DNA of 64,000 nt from Nitrospirota bacterium (GTDB taxonomy: Bacteria > Nitrospirota > UBA9217). Positions 17,344 to 26,604 of the stretch are shown in pieces. Under the pieces are notes generated by a model. The model searched no databases. It saw only the letters and a program-made list of their open reading frames with translations, and was not told the origin of the DNA. Location: the NCBI GenBank assembly GCA_023229435.1, contig JALNZF010000009.1, forward strand, positions 1 to 64,000. The letters run 5' to 3'. Each line of letters starts with the position of its first letter. Within the stretch, counting starts at the first letter, position 1. The position numbers and the translations under genes were made by a program.

Positions 17344-18303
17344 TTATAGTTGATCGTACATCCCTAATTTTCTGAACTTCTCATATCTTCGCTTCACAAG
17401 CTCGTCCGACGGCGTATTCCTGATCTCCGCCAGGTTCCTCGTAACAGCTTCCTTGAGCAATTCCGCGGCCCTTCGCGCGTCGCGGTGCGCCCCGCCGATC
17501 GGCTCCTCCACCACTTCATCGATCACCTGCATATGGAAGAGGTCCTGCGCCGTGATCTTGAGCAGTTCGGCGGCCTCGCTCGCCTTGGCGCCGTTGTTCC
17601 AGAGGATGGCGGCACATCCTTCCGGGGAGATGACCGAGTAGGTTGCATGCTCAAGCATGAGCACGCGGTCGGCAACTCCAAGGGCGAGCGCTCCTCCGCT
17701 CCCGCCCTCGCCGATCACCACCGCGACAATGGGCACCTTGAGCCGGGACATGACAGCGAGACTGCGGGCGATGGACTCGCCCTGGCCCCGTTCTTCCGCG
17801 CCGATGCCCGGATAGGCGCCCTGGGTATCGATGAACGTGATGACAGGCTTATTAAACTTCTCCGCGAAACGCATCAGGCGCAATGACTTGCGATAGCCCT
17901 CTGGATTCGGCTGTCCGAAGTTGCGGTGCACCCGTTCCTTGAGGGTCCTGCCTTTCTGGTGGCCGATGATCACGACCGGCATCCCGTCCAGTTTTGCCAT
18001 GCCGCAGACGATGGCCGGATCGTCGGCAAAGGCGCGGTCACCGTGCATCTCCGTGAAATCGGCGAGCATGGCCTCAATGTAGTCAAGGGTATACGGGCGG
18101 TTCGCATGGCGCGAAATCTGGACCTTCTGCCATGGCGACAGGCGCGAATAGATCTCGGCCAGCAGTTGATCGGATTTCTTCTGGAGCTTAAGGATCTCCT
18201 CTTCGAGGTCGATGTTCCCGTTTGACGTGAAGAGCGTCAGTTCCTCGATCTTTTTCTCCAGTTCAGCGATCGGTTTTTCAAATTCGAGATATTCAGCCGG
18301 CAA
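17344..18303 (-). CDS. accA: Acetyl-CoA carboxylase carboxyltransferase subunit alpha
   Basis: 319 residues from the chosen start, exactly the length of the E. coli protein. It transfers CO2 from biotin to acetyl-CoA with AccD. Motifs: EYLEFEKPIAELEKKI, HANRPYTLDYI, GMPVVIIGHQKGR, GEGGSGGALALG. Start is the TTG at 18303, with AAGGAG six nt upstream; a longer reading from 18354 adds 17 unrelated residues and has no ribosome site. accD is not in the window. Confidence 0.93.
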   Translation of the reverse strand: MPAEYLEFEKPIAELEKKIEELTLFTSNGNIDLEEEILKLQKKSDQLLAEIYSRLSPWQKVQISRHANRPYTLDYIEAMLADFTEMHGDRAFADDPAIVCGMAKLDGMPVVIIGHQKGRTLKERVHRNFGQPNPEGYRKSLRLMRFAEKFNKPVITFIDTQGAYPGIGAEERGQGESIARSLAVMSRLKVPIVAVVIGEGGSGGALALGVADRVLMLEHATYSVISPEGCAAILWNNGAKASEAAELLKITAQDLFHMQVIDEVVEEPIGGAHRDARRAAELLKEAVTRNLAEIRNTPSDELVKRRYEKFRKLGMYDQL

Positions 18304-18692
18304 ATCCTGCTCCTTAGCGTTCCCTTGATGACCAAAAACACATATGCCGCTCATGATGACGCGGCAGATGTGATGATCACAATTTAATTGTGACTTATTA
18401 TCGGATATTAAACGTTCATTGTCAAGTTTTTGTTAATGAAATACCATCCAGTGGAGGAAACGACCGTTGGGAATGCGGGAACCTGATACGAGAGGGGTAG
18501 TATTGCCTGATACTATCGGCATTAGTGGGAAATCGCTTAATACCGCGTTATCTTCATTTGCCACGTGCAGGGCAGAGGGCGTAATGTCAAAGATTAACCA
18601 GAGTGATCTCAGAGAAATCATTAATATTGTTTTTTCTAACCGAGAGCACTCCTCAGCGCCCTCTGTGGTTAATACGACATTTCTGCCTGGGG
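18304..18692. other. Intergenic stretch, no gene recognised
   Basis: Between divergent accA and the PilZ gene. Both strands have short open frames without ribosome sites. A CTCTGTGGTTAA segment at about 18661-18672 matches remnants seen at 19759-19770, part of the dispersed repeats. Confidence 0.5.
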
Positions 18693-18721
18693 TTGACAAA
18701 AGACAACAAAAAGACCATAAT
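18693..18721 (+). promoter_or_regulatory. Sigma-70 promoter for the PilZ protein gene
   Basis: Perfect TTGACA at 18693-18698, a 17-bp spacer and CATAAT at 18716-18721. The gene starts 30 nt downstream. Confidence 0.7.
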
Positions 18722-18750
18722 TCTTTTAAATATATTGTAATAATCTCTTC

Positions 18751-19533
18751 ATGGCGGACATTGGAACCGTCGGTCAGGCAGGGTACTTGACAAAATCCAG
18801 CTTATCCAATATCGCAGGCCGCAACAGCCGCTTTCTTCTCGTGGTGGACAGCGACGCCAATGATCTGATCTATGTCTCCATGCTCCTTCAGCGGTTTGAC
18901 TACCATATCTGTACTGCCAAGACAGGGGAGGAAGCCATTGAACTGTCGGTAGTCTCTGTTCCCGCCCTTATTATCGCCGAAATGGCCCTCGCGGACATGA
19001 ACGGACTCGAACTGATCAAGAGGCTTAAACAGGATCAGCTTACGGTAAATCTTCCGGTCATCGTCAAGACTTCAAATCACACGCCGGATAAAGAACGACG
19101 CTGCCTTCAGGCAGGGGCTTTCGCCTGCATCCGCAATCCGGTCCATGCCGAAGACCTTTATCGCGCGGTCCAGGCAGCCATCGAGTCCACGCCTCGCAAG
19201 AGCATCCGCATCCCCACGCACCTGCCGGTGTCCGTGAACGACGTCCAGCTTGACACCGGTGAAGGCGAGTTCGTCTCGGTCCTGTCCGAAAAGGGCATGT
19301 TCATCCGTACGCTCAAGCCCTATCAACCTTCATCAACAATCAACGTGCAGATCAGGATAAAGGACCGCATCATCAAGCTCGAGGCCGTGGTCCTTTACAG
19401 CCACAAATTCGAAGAGGGGCCTTATAAAGAACCCGGCATGGGCCTTCAATACACCAGCATCGCATCGCAGGACCAGTCGCTGATCCGGCAATTTATCATT
19501 GAAGAGATCAACAGAGGTATCAATGCCCTCTAA
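18751..19533 (+). CDS. Pseudo-receiver plus PilZ protein
   Basis: 260 residues: receiver-like domain (about 26-145) and PilZ domain (about 149-255). The receiver has Glu77 where the phosphoacceptor Asp belongs (LIIAEMALADMNG) and Asn129 where the invariant Lys belongs (CIRNP versus TKP); the acidic pair is D33-S34. It is therefore unlikely to be phosphorylated normally. The PilZ part keeps RKSIR (149-153, RxxxR), but the second motif reads VLSEKG, with Val where Asp/Asn is usual. A c-di-GMP effector is likely, with partner unknown. Confidence 0.85.
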   Translation: MADIGTVGQAGYLTKSSLSNIAGRNSRFLLVVDSDANDLIYVSMLLQRFDYHICTAKTGEEAIELSVVSVPALIIAEMALADMNGLELIKRLKQDQLTVNLPVIVKTSNHTPDKERRCLQAGAFACIRNPVHAEDLYRAVQAAIESTPRKSIRIPTHLPVSVNDVQLDTGEGEFVSVLSEKGMFIRTLKPYQPSSTINVQIRIKDRIIKLEAVVLYSHKFEEGPYKEPGMGLQYTSIASQDQSLIRQFIIEEINRGINAL

Positions 19534-19534
19534 C

Positions 19535-19677
19535 AGGTTGTTGAAAAATACTTAGTTTACCCTTCGACCCTTCGGCAAGCTCAGGACTCAGGGCGAACGG
19601 AGCGTGTATTGAATTTATTCGTATTTATCCGTTCGTGGTGAGCCTGTCGAACCACAAAAAGACTTTTTCAACAGCCC
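19535..19677. repeat. Dispersed palindromic repeat, copy A
   Basis: Outer arms TTGTTGAAAAA and TTTTTCAACAGCC, inner arms with CTTCGGCAAGCTCAGGAC and CCGTTCGTGGTGAGCCTG. It resembles copy B at 41198-41330 in its inner arms and the short element at 41030-41085 in its outer arms. Confidence 0.75.
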
Positions 19678-19796
19678 TCTAAGGCAATCAACCGCAGAGA
19701 AATACTTACAGCGCCAAATGCTTACTGTTTTTTTAAGAACGCGAGCATTCCTTGTTAACCTCTGTGGTTAAGACGTGACAGATTTTCGATGGGCAC

Positions 19797-19826
19797 TTGA
19801 AGTTTGCACGGAACTTGTGATAAGAT
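19797..19826 (+). promoter_or_regulatory. Candidate promoter for the aldolase gene
   Basis: TTGAAG at 19797-19802, an 18-bp spacer and TAAGAT at 19821-19826, 47 nt before the ATG. Confidence 0.45.
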
Positions 19827-19873
19827 AAGTCGAGATCGCATCTCAATTCTGACAACAGGAGGAAAAGAATATC

Positions 19874-20872
19874 ATGGAGAAGGTATCATACAAGGATATC
19901 GGTCTGGTCACGACCACGGAGATGTTCGCAAAGGCAATGAAAGGCAAGTACGCGATCCCGGCGTATAATTTCAACAACATGGAGCAGCTCCAGGCCATCG
20001 TCATGGGTTGTGTTGAATCGAAATCGCCGTTCATCCTGCAGGTCTCGAGCGGCGCGCGGAAGTACGCGAACCAGACCCTCCTGCGTTTCCTGGCCATGGG
20101 CGCGGTCGGGATGATCAAGGACGCCAATTCACCGGTGAAATTCGCCCTCCACCTTGACCACGGCGACACCTTCGAGCTTTGCAAATCCTGCGTTGATACG
20201 GGTTTTTCATCTATCATGATCGACGGGTCCCATCATTCATACGATGACAACGTGAAATTGACCAGACAGGTGGTTGAATATTGCCACGCCAACAATGTCG
20301 TAGTAGAAGGGGAACTGGGTCAACTTGCGGGCATTGAGGACGCGGTATCCGCGGAGAAGTCCACCTACACGAAGCCCGAGCAGGTTGAGGACTTTGTGAA
20401 GAAGACGAATGTCGATTCCCTGGCCATCTCGATCGGCACATCCCACGGCGCCATGAAGTTCAAACCCGAGCAGTGCACACGCGATTCGCGCGGGGTGCTG
20501 GTCCCGCCGCCGCTCAGGTTCGACATTCTCGAGGAGATCGAGAAGCGGATCCCAGGCTTCCCCATCGTGCTGCACGGTGCGTCGTCGGTCATCCCTGATT
20601 ATGTCGAGATCATCAATAAGAACGGCGGCGCCCTGAAGGATGCTGTCGGCATCCCCGAAGAACAACTCAGGAAGGCGGCGCGGAGCGCCGTATGCAAGGT
20701 CAACATCGACAGTGACGGCCGCCTCGCGATGACGGCCATGATCCGGAAGACCCTGGCTGAAAAGCCCTCGGAGTTCGATCCGAGAAAATACCTCGGCCCG
20801 GCACGCGACGAGCTTATCAAGATGATCATCCATAAGAACAAGGAAGTGCTCGGCTCGGCAGGACAGGCTTAG
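19874..20872 (+). CDS. fba: Class II fructose-bisphosphate aldolase
   Basis: 332 residues. Interconverts fructose 1,6-bisphosphate with glyceraldehyde 3-phosphate and dihydroxyacetone phosphate, with Zn2+. Motifs HLDHGD (catalytic Asp), DGSHHSYDDN, VEGELGQLAG (metal Glu) and GASSVIPDYV. Strong AGGAGG upstream of the ATG. Cytoplasmic. Ends with a very stable terminator at 20904. Monocistronic. Confidence 0.95.
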   Translation: MEKVSYKDIGLVTTTEMFAKAMKGKYAIPAYNFNNMEQLQAIVMGCVESKSPFILQVSSGARKYANQTLLRFLAMGAVGMIKDANSPVKFALHLDHGDTFELCKSCVDTGFSSIMIDGSHHSYDDNVKLTRQVVEYCHANNVVVEGELGQLAGIEDAVSAEKSTYTKPEQVEDFVKKTNVDSLAISIGTSHGAMKFKPEQCTRDSRGVLVPPPLRFDILEEIEKRIPGFPIVLHGASSVIPDYVEIINKNGGALKDAVGIPEEQLRKAARSAVCKVNIDSDGRLAMTAMIRKTLAEKPSEFDPRKYLGPARDELIKMIIHKNKEVLGSAGQA

Positions 20873-20903
20873 GATCAGGCCGCTGAGGGATAAATCATGA
20901 TGG

Positions 20904-20940
20904 GCTGTTGAAAGGCATCGTGCCTTTCAACAGCTTTTTT
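20904..20940 (+). terminator. Intrinsic terminator after fba
   Basis: Perfect 14-bp stem GCTGTTGAAAGGCA / TGCCTTTCAACAGC with a 3-nt loop, then six T. Its stem reads like the outer arm of the dispersed palindromic repeat (GCTGTTGAAA), so a repeat may have been recruited as terminator. Confidence 0.92.
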
Positions 20941-21152
20941 ATTACTTTCATGGCGCCATGCCGATCAATGAGCAACCATAAACATCGCCTCTTCATACAT
21001 AACACAACGCTCTTTTTCATAACCGTTGCCCTCAGACATGTCCTCGCTGACAACGCTTTTGAAGAACCAGATGGGGGTTGAGCTAAGAGTTCGGATGAGG
21101 GAGTAGCGCGACGAAGGAAGTCGGTCCCGTAACTCATTATCAAGGAGGATCT

Positions 21153-21497
21153 ATGGCAGCATGGCTACTTCCCGCAGTAAAAGTAATCCTGCCTTACCTC
21201 GGCTCGATCGTTACAGCGGCGATACCGGTCTTTACCACGCGAAAAAGCGATGAGGCGGCGGCTGCGCAAGCACAGCTCCTGCAGCAGCAGATTACCGAGC
21301 TGCAATCTGCTGCCTCACAAAACGCGGTGCACATTAAGGAACTGGCCGAGCAGTTACAAAAGACAATAGTTGCTCTTGAGCAAGGGGCGGCACTCGCCGA
21401 ATCGAGGTTCAGGCGCACCGCGGCGCTTTGCATTGGAGCGATCATTGTGTCATGTATCGCGCTTTGCGTTTCGTTAATTGCATTGTTTGAGCACTAG
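21153..21497 (+). CDS. Small membrane protein with coiled coil, unknown
   Basis: 114 residues. Hydrophobic N-terminal segment (about 2-24), a Gln/Ala-rich coiled coil (about 34-82), and a C-terminal membrane segment (about 89-111). AAGGAGG upstream of ATG. Not recognised. Confidence 0.75.
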   Translation: MAAWLLPAVKVILPYLGSIVTAAIPVFTTRKSDEAAAAQAQLLQQQITELQSAASQNAVHIKELAEQLQKTIVALEQGAALAESRFRRTAALCIGAIIVSCIALCVSLIALFEH

Positions 21498-21545
21498 CAC
21501 GCCTGTGCGGTTATCTGAAAAGGGAACAACGGGAGGACCATCCTC

Positions 21546-21734
21546 ATGCTGGAGAAGAAAGATTTTGCCACCGGTTGCCTGACGATACTACTATGCGTGG
21601 TTTTGTTCCCTCTCTTTTTTCTGGTCTTCAAGTTGACCCTTGCTCTCGCCCTCTTCCTCGCAATCGTTACCGGCATTCTCCTCGGGATAACTCTTTTAGG
21701 CAGGATCGTAAGATTTTTTATCACGGGGAAATGA
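21546..21734 (+). CDS. Very small two-pass membrane protein, unknown
   Basis: 62 residues, almost wholly hydrophobic: one segment from about 11 to 28 and one from about 32 to 55, with a basic end. GGAGG lies upstream of the ATG. It follows the coiled-coil protein by 48 nt, so they may be cotranscribed. Confidence 0.6.
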   Translation: MLEKKDFATGCLTILLCVVLFPLFFLVFKLTLALALFLAIVTGILLGITLLGRIVRFFITGK

Positions 21735-21876
21735 TTGCGGTACTCGGGGGATGGGGTACCGAGTACCGATGACAGCTGATTCGACGGACTCATGATGCCT
21801 GCGGCAGAAGTGCATCAGGAGCACCCTGCGCTCGCCGCTGCCGGCAGGCAATAAGTCCGTGCGTATTCAGTTCCTG

Positions 21877-22101
21877 TTAGGCTGCCTCGTAGTACATTGC
21901 ATTCGCTGCGACTTCGGCGCTGATCTCCCGGTCGATAGTGTCCGTGCTGATCGCCTTGGAATGCTTGCAATAGACCCTGATATACCCGCCCGCGTCATTG
22001 GTGATCGTAAAAATATCGGCCCCGGCGTTTTCCATACCCTGTGCGATCAACTGGGCATGGTAATCATCCTGTGCTGTCCTCTGTGTTATTATCATCTTCA
22101 T
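21877..22101 (-). CDS. Small conserved-looking protein, unknown
   Basis: 74 residues starting MKMIITQRTAQDDYHAQL. AAAGGAGG sits 6 nt upstream of the ATG, a strong site that supports a real gene. The amphipathic pattern suggests a small soluble alpha/beta protein; not recognised. Confidence 0.6.
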   Translation of the reverse strand: MKMIITQRTAQDDYHAQLIAQGMENAGADIFTITNDAGGYIRVYCKHSKAISTDTIDREISAEVAANAMYYEAA

Positions 22102-22277
22102 GGCACACCTCCTTTATGTACTATGAAAATATACAATAAGCATGCCATTGGATAACTACAGGAAAAATCGTGCTTATGGATTTTCATAGATGCGGCTTAT
22201 GCTCACCTATTGAGCAGCGTTGCCTCTTTTGGAGTCATTAAGCATTACTTAATATCATCTTGGCAGTCATCAAGGTA

Positions 22278-22405
22278 TACTGAGCGCAGCGAAGAATCTC
22301 GTTTTCCCGGACAGATGAGAGATCCTTCACGGAGTTTACCCTGAACGAGAGATTCTTCAGTTGCTTCGCTCCTTCAGAATGACAAAGTGAAGGGTTCAGG
22401 ATGAC
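22278..22405. repeat. Imperfect inverted repeat upstream of dusB
   Basis: GAGCGCAGCGAAGAATCTCGTT at 22282-22303 faces AACGAGAGATTCTTCAGTTG CTTCGCTC at 22344-22371. Intergenic, no coding frame. One of several dispersed palindromic elements in the window; the rest of 22102-22438 shows nothing else. Confidence 0.65.
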
Positions 22406-22438
22406 GGGATAAGGTGTTCTTCGACAGCCTGTCTCAAC

Positions 22439-23437
22439 GTGACATCACTACGTATGAAAACACGTGTCCGAAAAATACAAGTTCGAGATCTTCAGATAGA
22501 TCCGCCTTTGCTCCTGGCACCCATGGCAGGTATCACGCACAGCGCTTTCCGGCAGATCTGTTGCGGCTTTGGCGGGGTCGGCCTGTTATCAACGGAAATG
22601 CTTGCGGCAAGAAGGCTGCCCACGGAAAGTTCGCGGTTCTCTCCGTACATTATCAGGACTGCTCTGGAAAAACCTCTTTCCTATCAACTCCTGATCTCCA
22701 CGGAGCAGGAGGTTGCTCCAGCCATTGAGGTCCTTCATAAACTGAAGGCGGATGCCATAGATCTGAACATGGGTTGTCCGGCATCTGCGGTCGGCAAATT
22801 CGGCGCGGGTATCCAGTTGATGGAACTGCCCCGGGATGTCCGTTGCATGGTAGCCGAGGCGCGGAAACGCACCACGCTTCCCCTCACGGCAAAGATCCGG
22901 CTCGGCATCGAGCTGGACGAACAGAAATTATTGGACTTCTGCGCCATGCTCGAAGACGAAGGCATTGATATGCTCTCGGTTCATGCCCGGCTCAAGAAAG
23001 AGTCCTTTGCCAGAACTCCGCGATGGGAGTGGGTCGCCAGGGTAAAAGGACGGCTCTCGATCCCGGTCATTGCCAATGGCGGGATCTTTACGGTCCAGGA
23101 TGCGGAAAATTGTCTTCGTATTTCCGGCGCCGACGGTCTGATGCTCGGCCGCGGTGCGGTGATACAACCCTGGCTTTTTGCCGAGATCGCCCGGGAAGTG
23201 TACGGCTGCACACTTGCTCAGTCGGCCGTATCGCTGCCGATGGTCTATAACAGCTTTATCGACCACCTTATCGAGCTTTATCGGCCTGAATACCGGCTGG
23301 GCAGGCTCAAAGAGTTCACCCATTATTTCGCCCGAAACTATAAGTTCGGCCACCTCCTGGCATCACGGGTCCAGACCAGCGCGAGTGTGGACGAAGTACG
23401 GGAAAGAGCCGGCATATTTTTTGAGCGAGGTGAATAG
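22439..23437 (+). CDS. dusB: tRNA-dihydrouridine synthase
   Basis: About 327-332 residues (GTG 22439, or ATG 22454). FMN-dependent reduction of uridines in tRNA D-loops. TIM barrel with LLAPMAGIT at the N-terminus, catalytic Cys in LNMGCPASAVG, and VIANGGI and GLMLGRGA phosphate-binding loops. Classical family sequence at the catalytic loop is GCPAxKV; here S-A-V-G. Cytoplasmic. Confidence 0.92.
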   Translation: MTSLRMKTRVRKIQVRDLQIDPPLLLAPMAGITHSAFRQICCGFGGVGLLSTEMLAARRLPTESSRFSPYIIRTALEKPLSYQLLISTEQEVAPAIEVLHKLKADAIDLNMGCPASAVGKFGAGIQLMELPRDVRCMVAEARKRTTLPLTAKIRLGIELDEQKLLDFCAMLEDEGIDMLSVHARLKKESFARTPRWEWVARVKGRLSIPVIANGGIFTVQDAENCLRISGADGLMLGRGAVIQPWLFAEIAREVYGCTLAQSAVSLPMVYNSFIDHLIELYRPEYRLGRLKEFTHYFARNYKFGHLLASRVQTSASVDEVRERAGIFFERGE

Positions 23438-23485
23438 GTGAGGTGGGGAAGGTGAAACAGCCGCTGGCAGAATTTATTGACGTCT

Positions 23486-23911
23486 TTACGACGCGGCCCA
23501 CTTTGATTCGCTGCCGGAAACGGGATCCCGTTTTATGGATCCAAGCTGCATCGCGACGAGCGGTTCCAGGTCCTTGAGCGGTTCGCGAAAAACCGATTGC
23601 GCAGACTGATCATGAAAACCAATTGTCGCATCATCGGGCAGGGAAGCAAATCGAATGCCTGAACGATACTGAGTCCCCACCTGTTTGCTCCAAAGCAGCA
23701 CACCGCCGTGTTGACCCCAGATCCGTTCCCTGAACCAGACTAAGCCGGGTTCCATGGGCGTATTCGATTCGATGCCTACGCCATTCCTGCTTATATCCAC
23801 GATATGACCATGATGATCTGTCCGGTCAAGCTGTTTGAACTTGATAACGTTCATGGCAAGGTCCCGCTTTACCGTGACCGGCTGTCGCTCTGAATTTCTG
23901 TTATGTTCCAT
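23486..23911 (-). CDS. PilZ domain protein
   Basis: 141 residues, one PilZ domain. An Arg-rich N-terminal segment ERQPVTVKR precedes DISRNGVGIES, the DxSxxG c-di-GMP contact motif. Single-domain effectors of this kind bind c-di-GMP and then a partner. Alone on the minus strand between dusB and the radical SAM gene. Confidence 0.8.
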   Translation of the reverse strand: MEHNRNSERQPVTVKRDLAMNVIKFKQLDRTDHHGHIVDISRNGVGIESNTPMEPGLVWFRERIWGQHGGVLLWSKQVGTQYRSGIRFASLPDDATIGFHDQSAQSVFREPLKDLEPLVAMQLGSIKRDPVSGSESKWAAS

Positions 23912-24091
23912 GGTTTTATTATACAGGAAATCTCAGGAATGTGAAGCGAATTTATTTGTCGTTCCGAGAGATTATCGCAGAGTCTATTCATGACATCAGA
24001 GAATGTAGTATAATGATGGTGATATATTAGTAATTTATCTAATCCTTTTGAATTATGCATGCGCTGTTTCATGTGAATCCAAGGAGAACAT

Positions 24092-25600
24092 ATGAAAATA
24101 CTGCTCGTTTATCCCAAATACCCGATAACGTTCTGGAGTTTCAAGTACGCCTTGAAGTTCATTTCTAAAAATGCGAGCCTTCCTCCTTTGGGGCTGCTGA
24201 CCGTTGCAGCAATGCTGCCTGCTGACTGGGAGGTCCGCCTCGTTGATAAAAACGTGAAGAACCTTTCGGACGCTGACCTTCTCTGGGCTGATTATGTTTT
24301 TCTCAGCGCCATGTCCATCCAGCGGGAGTCGACTGAGTCGGTCATTCGCAGGTGCAAGTCCCTCGACGTTAAAATGATCGCCGGCGGGCCTCTGTTCACA
24401 TCTGTGCCCGAAGAGTTCAGCGACGTTGACCATCTTGTTCTGAACGAAGCAGAGATCACGCTGCCGCTCTTTCTCGCGGACCTGAAGGAAGGGCGGGCAC
24501 GCCATATATATACGTCCCCCCTCTGGGCAGACCTTGCTGCCACTCCGGTACCGCGGTTCGACCTCCTGGACAATAAAAGATACGCGTCCATGAACATCCA
24601 GTATTCGCGGGGCTGTCCCTTTGACTGCGATTTTTGCAATATTACCGTGCTCTACGGCCGTGTGCCGCGGACCAAGGACACGTCTCAGGTCCTCGCGGAG
24701 CTGAATTCCATCTATACCCGGGGATGGAGGGGAAGCGTCTTCATTGTGGACGACAATTTCATCGGGAATAAGGGAAAGCTCAAGAAGGACGTTCTTCCCG
24801 CCATCATCGCCTGGATGGAAAAAAGAAAATATCCCTTTACGCTCTATACGGAGGCATCGATCAATCTTGCGGACGACGAAGAACTGATGAAGCTTATGGT
24901 CAGGGCCGGGTTTGATCAGGTCTTTATCGGCATTGAATCGCCGAATGACGAGAGCCTCGCCGAGTGCAGCAAGCTCCAGAACCGGAATCGTGACCTCGTC
25001 GCCTGTGTCAGGAAGATCCAGCAGGCCGGAATGGAGGTCCAGGCGGGATTTATCGTGGGGTTTGACAAGGACCCGGCAATGATCTTCGATCGTTTGATCG
25101 AGTTCATTCAGGAAAGCGGGATCGTGACCGCGATGGTGGGTCTTTTAAACGCGCCCCATGGCACAAAACTCTATCAGCGCATGAAGCAGGAGGGGAGACT
25201 CGTGAAGTCTCTGACCGGCGACAATACGGACTTCTCGATCAATTTCATCCCGAAGATGAGCACCGACGCGCTCCTCTCGGGATATAACTCGATCCTGAAA
25301 ACGATCTATTCACCGAAACACTATTACGCGCGGGTAAAAACATTCTTGCAGGGACACCATCCTGCGCGGATTCGCAGTGGAAATCTCAGGTTTAATTATG
25401 TCATGGCAGGGTTCAAGTCCGCGGTGCGTCTCGGCATTATCGGCAGGGAACGGTACCAATACTGGAAGCTGTTCTTCTGGTCCCTTTTCAGAAGACCCAG
25501 GCTCTTTCCCCTCGCCATAACCCTTGCGATCTACGGGTTCCATTTCCGGAAGGTATTCAGTAATCACGAGAAGGCTTTCCGTGCGGGAATTGCGCGCTAA
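24092..25600 (+). CDS. B12-binding radical SAM protein with DUF4070-type C-terminus
   Basis: 502 residues. Order: B12-binding-like domain (about 1-155; YPKYP, PLGLLTVAAML, GGPLFTSVP), radical SAM core (CPFDCDFCN gives the 4Fe-4S cysteines at about 177-184), and a C-terminal helical region of the type found in the DUF4070 family. Relatives act on lipid and hopanoid substrates (HpnP, HpnR), or other small methylations; the substrate here is not decided. ATG has AAGGAG upstream. A TATAAT box lies at 24009-24014. The gene is monocistronic. Confidence 0.82.
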   Translation: MKILLVYPKYPITFWSFKYALKFISKNASLPPLGLLTVAAMLPADWEVRLVDKNVKNLSDADLLWADYVFLSAMSIQRESTESVIRRCKSLDVKMIAGGPLFTSVPEEFSDVDHLVLNEAEITLPLFLADLKEGRARHIYTSPLWADLAATPVPRFDLLDNKRYASMNIQYSRGCPFDCDFCNITVLYGRVPRTKDTSQVLAELNSIYTRGWRGSVFIVDDNFIGNKGKLKKDVLPAIIAWMEKRKYPFTLYTEASINLADDEELMKLMVRAGFDQVFIGIESPNDESLAECSKLQNRNRDLVACVRKIQQAGMEVQAGFIVGFDKDPAMIFDRLIEFIQESGIVTAMVGLLNAPHGTKLYQRMKQEGRLVKSLTGDNTDFSINFIPKMSTDALLSGYNSILKTIYSPKHYYARVKTFLQGHHPARIRSGNLRFNYVMAGFKSAVRLGIIGRERYQYWKLFFWSLFRRPRLFPLAITLAIYGFHFRKVFSNHEKAFRAGIAR

Positions 25601-25649
25601 CCTGGCGTCTCTCTGCCCATACGTTGAAAACCATGCTGATCGATCTGGC

Positions 25650-25679
25650 TTGACACCGGCTTCCTTTCGCACTTACTAT
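25650..25679 (+). promoter_or_regulatory. Candidate promoter for clpS operon
   Basis: TTGACA at 25650-25655, an 18-bp spacer and TACTAT at 25674-25679. A second TATAAT stands at 25696-25701 without a good -35. Confidence 0.4.
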
Positions 25680-25765
25680 CGCAATAGTTTTATGTTATAA
25701 TCCCCGCATCAAAGAACCGAACCCCTTAACAAACGGTTGATCCTTCAGTCCCCGTTACCTGTTTG

Positions 25766-26068
25766 ATGGACATGTCAAAAATATTGCCTTTATCACAACC
25801 AGGAACACGTGCTGAACAGTACACGCTTCACATCCCGTTGTACAAGGTGCTGCTTCATAATGACGACCACAACACCATGGAGCACGTGATAAAGGCTCTG
25901 GCTCGGGTTTTTAAATTCGAGCAGGGGGTGTGCGAACGGATCATGCTGGAGGCGCATCAGAACGGCATAGCGCTTTGCACGGTAGAGCCGCTGGAAAAGG
26001 CTGAGCACCATCGGGATCAGCTTAATTCATATTCACTGATCTCCACCATTGAACCGGATCAGCTATGA
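25766..26068 (+). CDS. clpS: ClpS adaptor protein
   Basis: 100 residues. YKVLLHNDDHNTMEHV is the ClpS signature with the N-degron pocket residues; ERIMLEAHQNGIALC follows. It delivers N-end-rule substrates to ClpA/ClpC. It keeps the HNDD motif. Start ATG 25766 (or 25772). Stop overlaps the next ATG by 4 nt. Confidence 0.88.
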   Translation: MDMSKILPLSQPGTRAEQYTLHIPLYKVLLHNDDHNTMEHVIKALARVFKFEQGVCERIMLEAHQNGIALCTVEPLEKAEHHRDQLNSYSLISTIEPDQL

Positions 26069-26487
26069 TCAAGGGAAAATATTTTTACAGGGAAGGCATT
26101 CGTTTCGAATGCCAGGGAGAAGGCAAGTGCTGTGTAACGCGCGGCAAGTACGGTTACGTCTATCTGTCGTTCAGTGACCGGAAGCGCCTGGCAGCTCATT
26201 TCAACATGCCCACAACCGAGTTCACCGCCGCGTTCGCCCGCAAGGTGGACGGGCTCTATGAGTTGAACTATACCGGCAAGGACTGCCCGTTTCTTCAGGA
26301 TAACCGTTGCCGGGTCTATGAAGCCCGTCCCTGGCAGTGCCGCACCTGGCCTTTCTGGCCCGAAAACATGAACAGCGTGGTGTGGGAGAAGGAAGTGGCT
26401 TCCTGGTGTCCCGGTGCCGGCAAGGGCAGGCTTTATACCGCGGAAGAGATCGCGGACATCCTCGCGAAGAAAAAGGACGTCTCATGA
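26065..26487 (+). CDS. YkgJ-type cysteine cluster protein
   Basis: 140 residues. CQGEGKCC (16-23) and later CPFL, CRVY, QCRTWPFW and WCPG supply the Cys set of the YkgJ/Fe-S or zinc cluster family. Function not established. Overlaps clpS by ATGA, so translation is coupled. Confidence 0.82.
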   Translation: MIKGKYFYREGIRFECQGEGKCCVTRGKYGYVYLSFSDRKRLAAHFNMPTTEFTAAFARKVDGLYELNYTGKDCPFLQDNRCRVYEARPWQCRTWPFWPENMNSVVWEKEVASWCPGAGKGRLYTAEEIADILAKKKDVS

Positions 26488-26604
26488 CCCTTGAGGCCGG
26501 AAGGAACGCCCCCAGATTCTACTGGAACTGAGCGTGGTTTTTTGCTATTATTGCACGGATCGGCGTCAAACGGCATTATTGGTTATTATACCCTGGAGAA
26601 ACCT

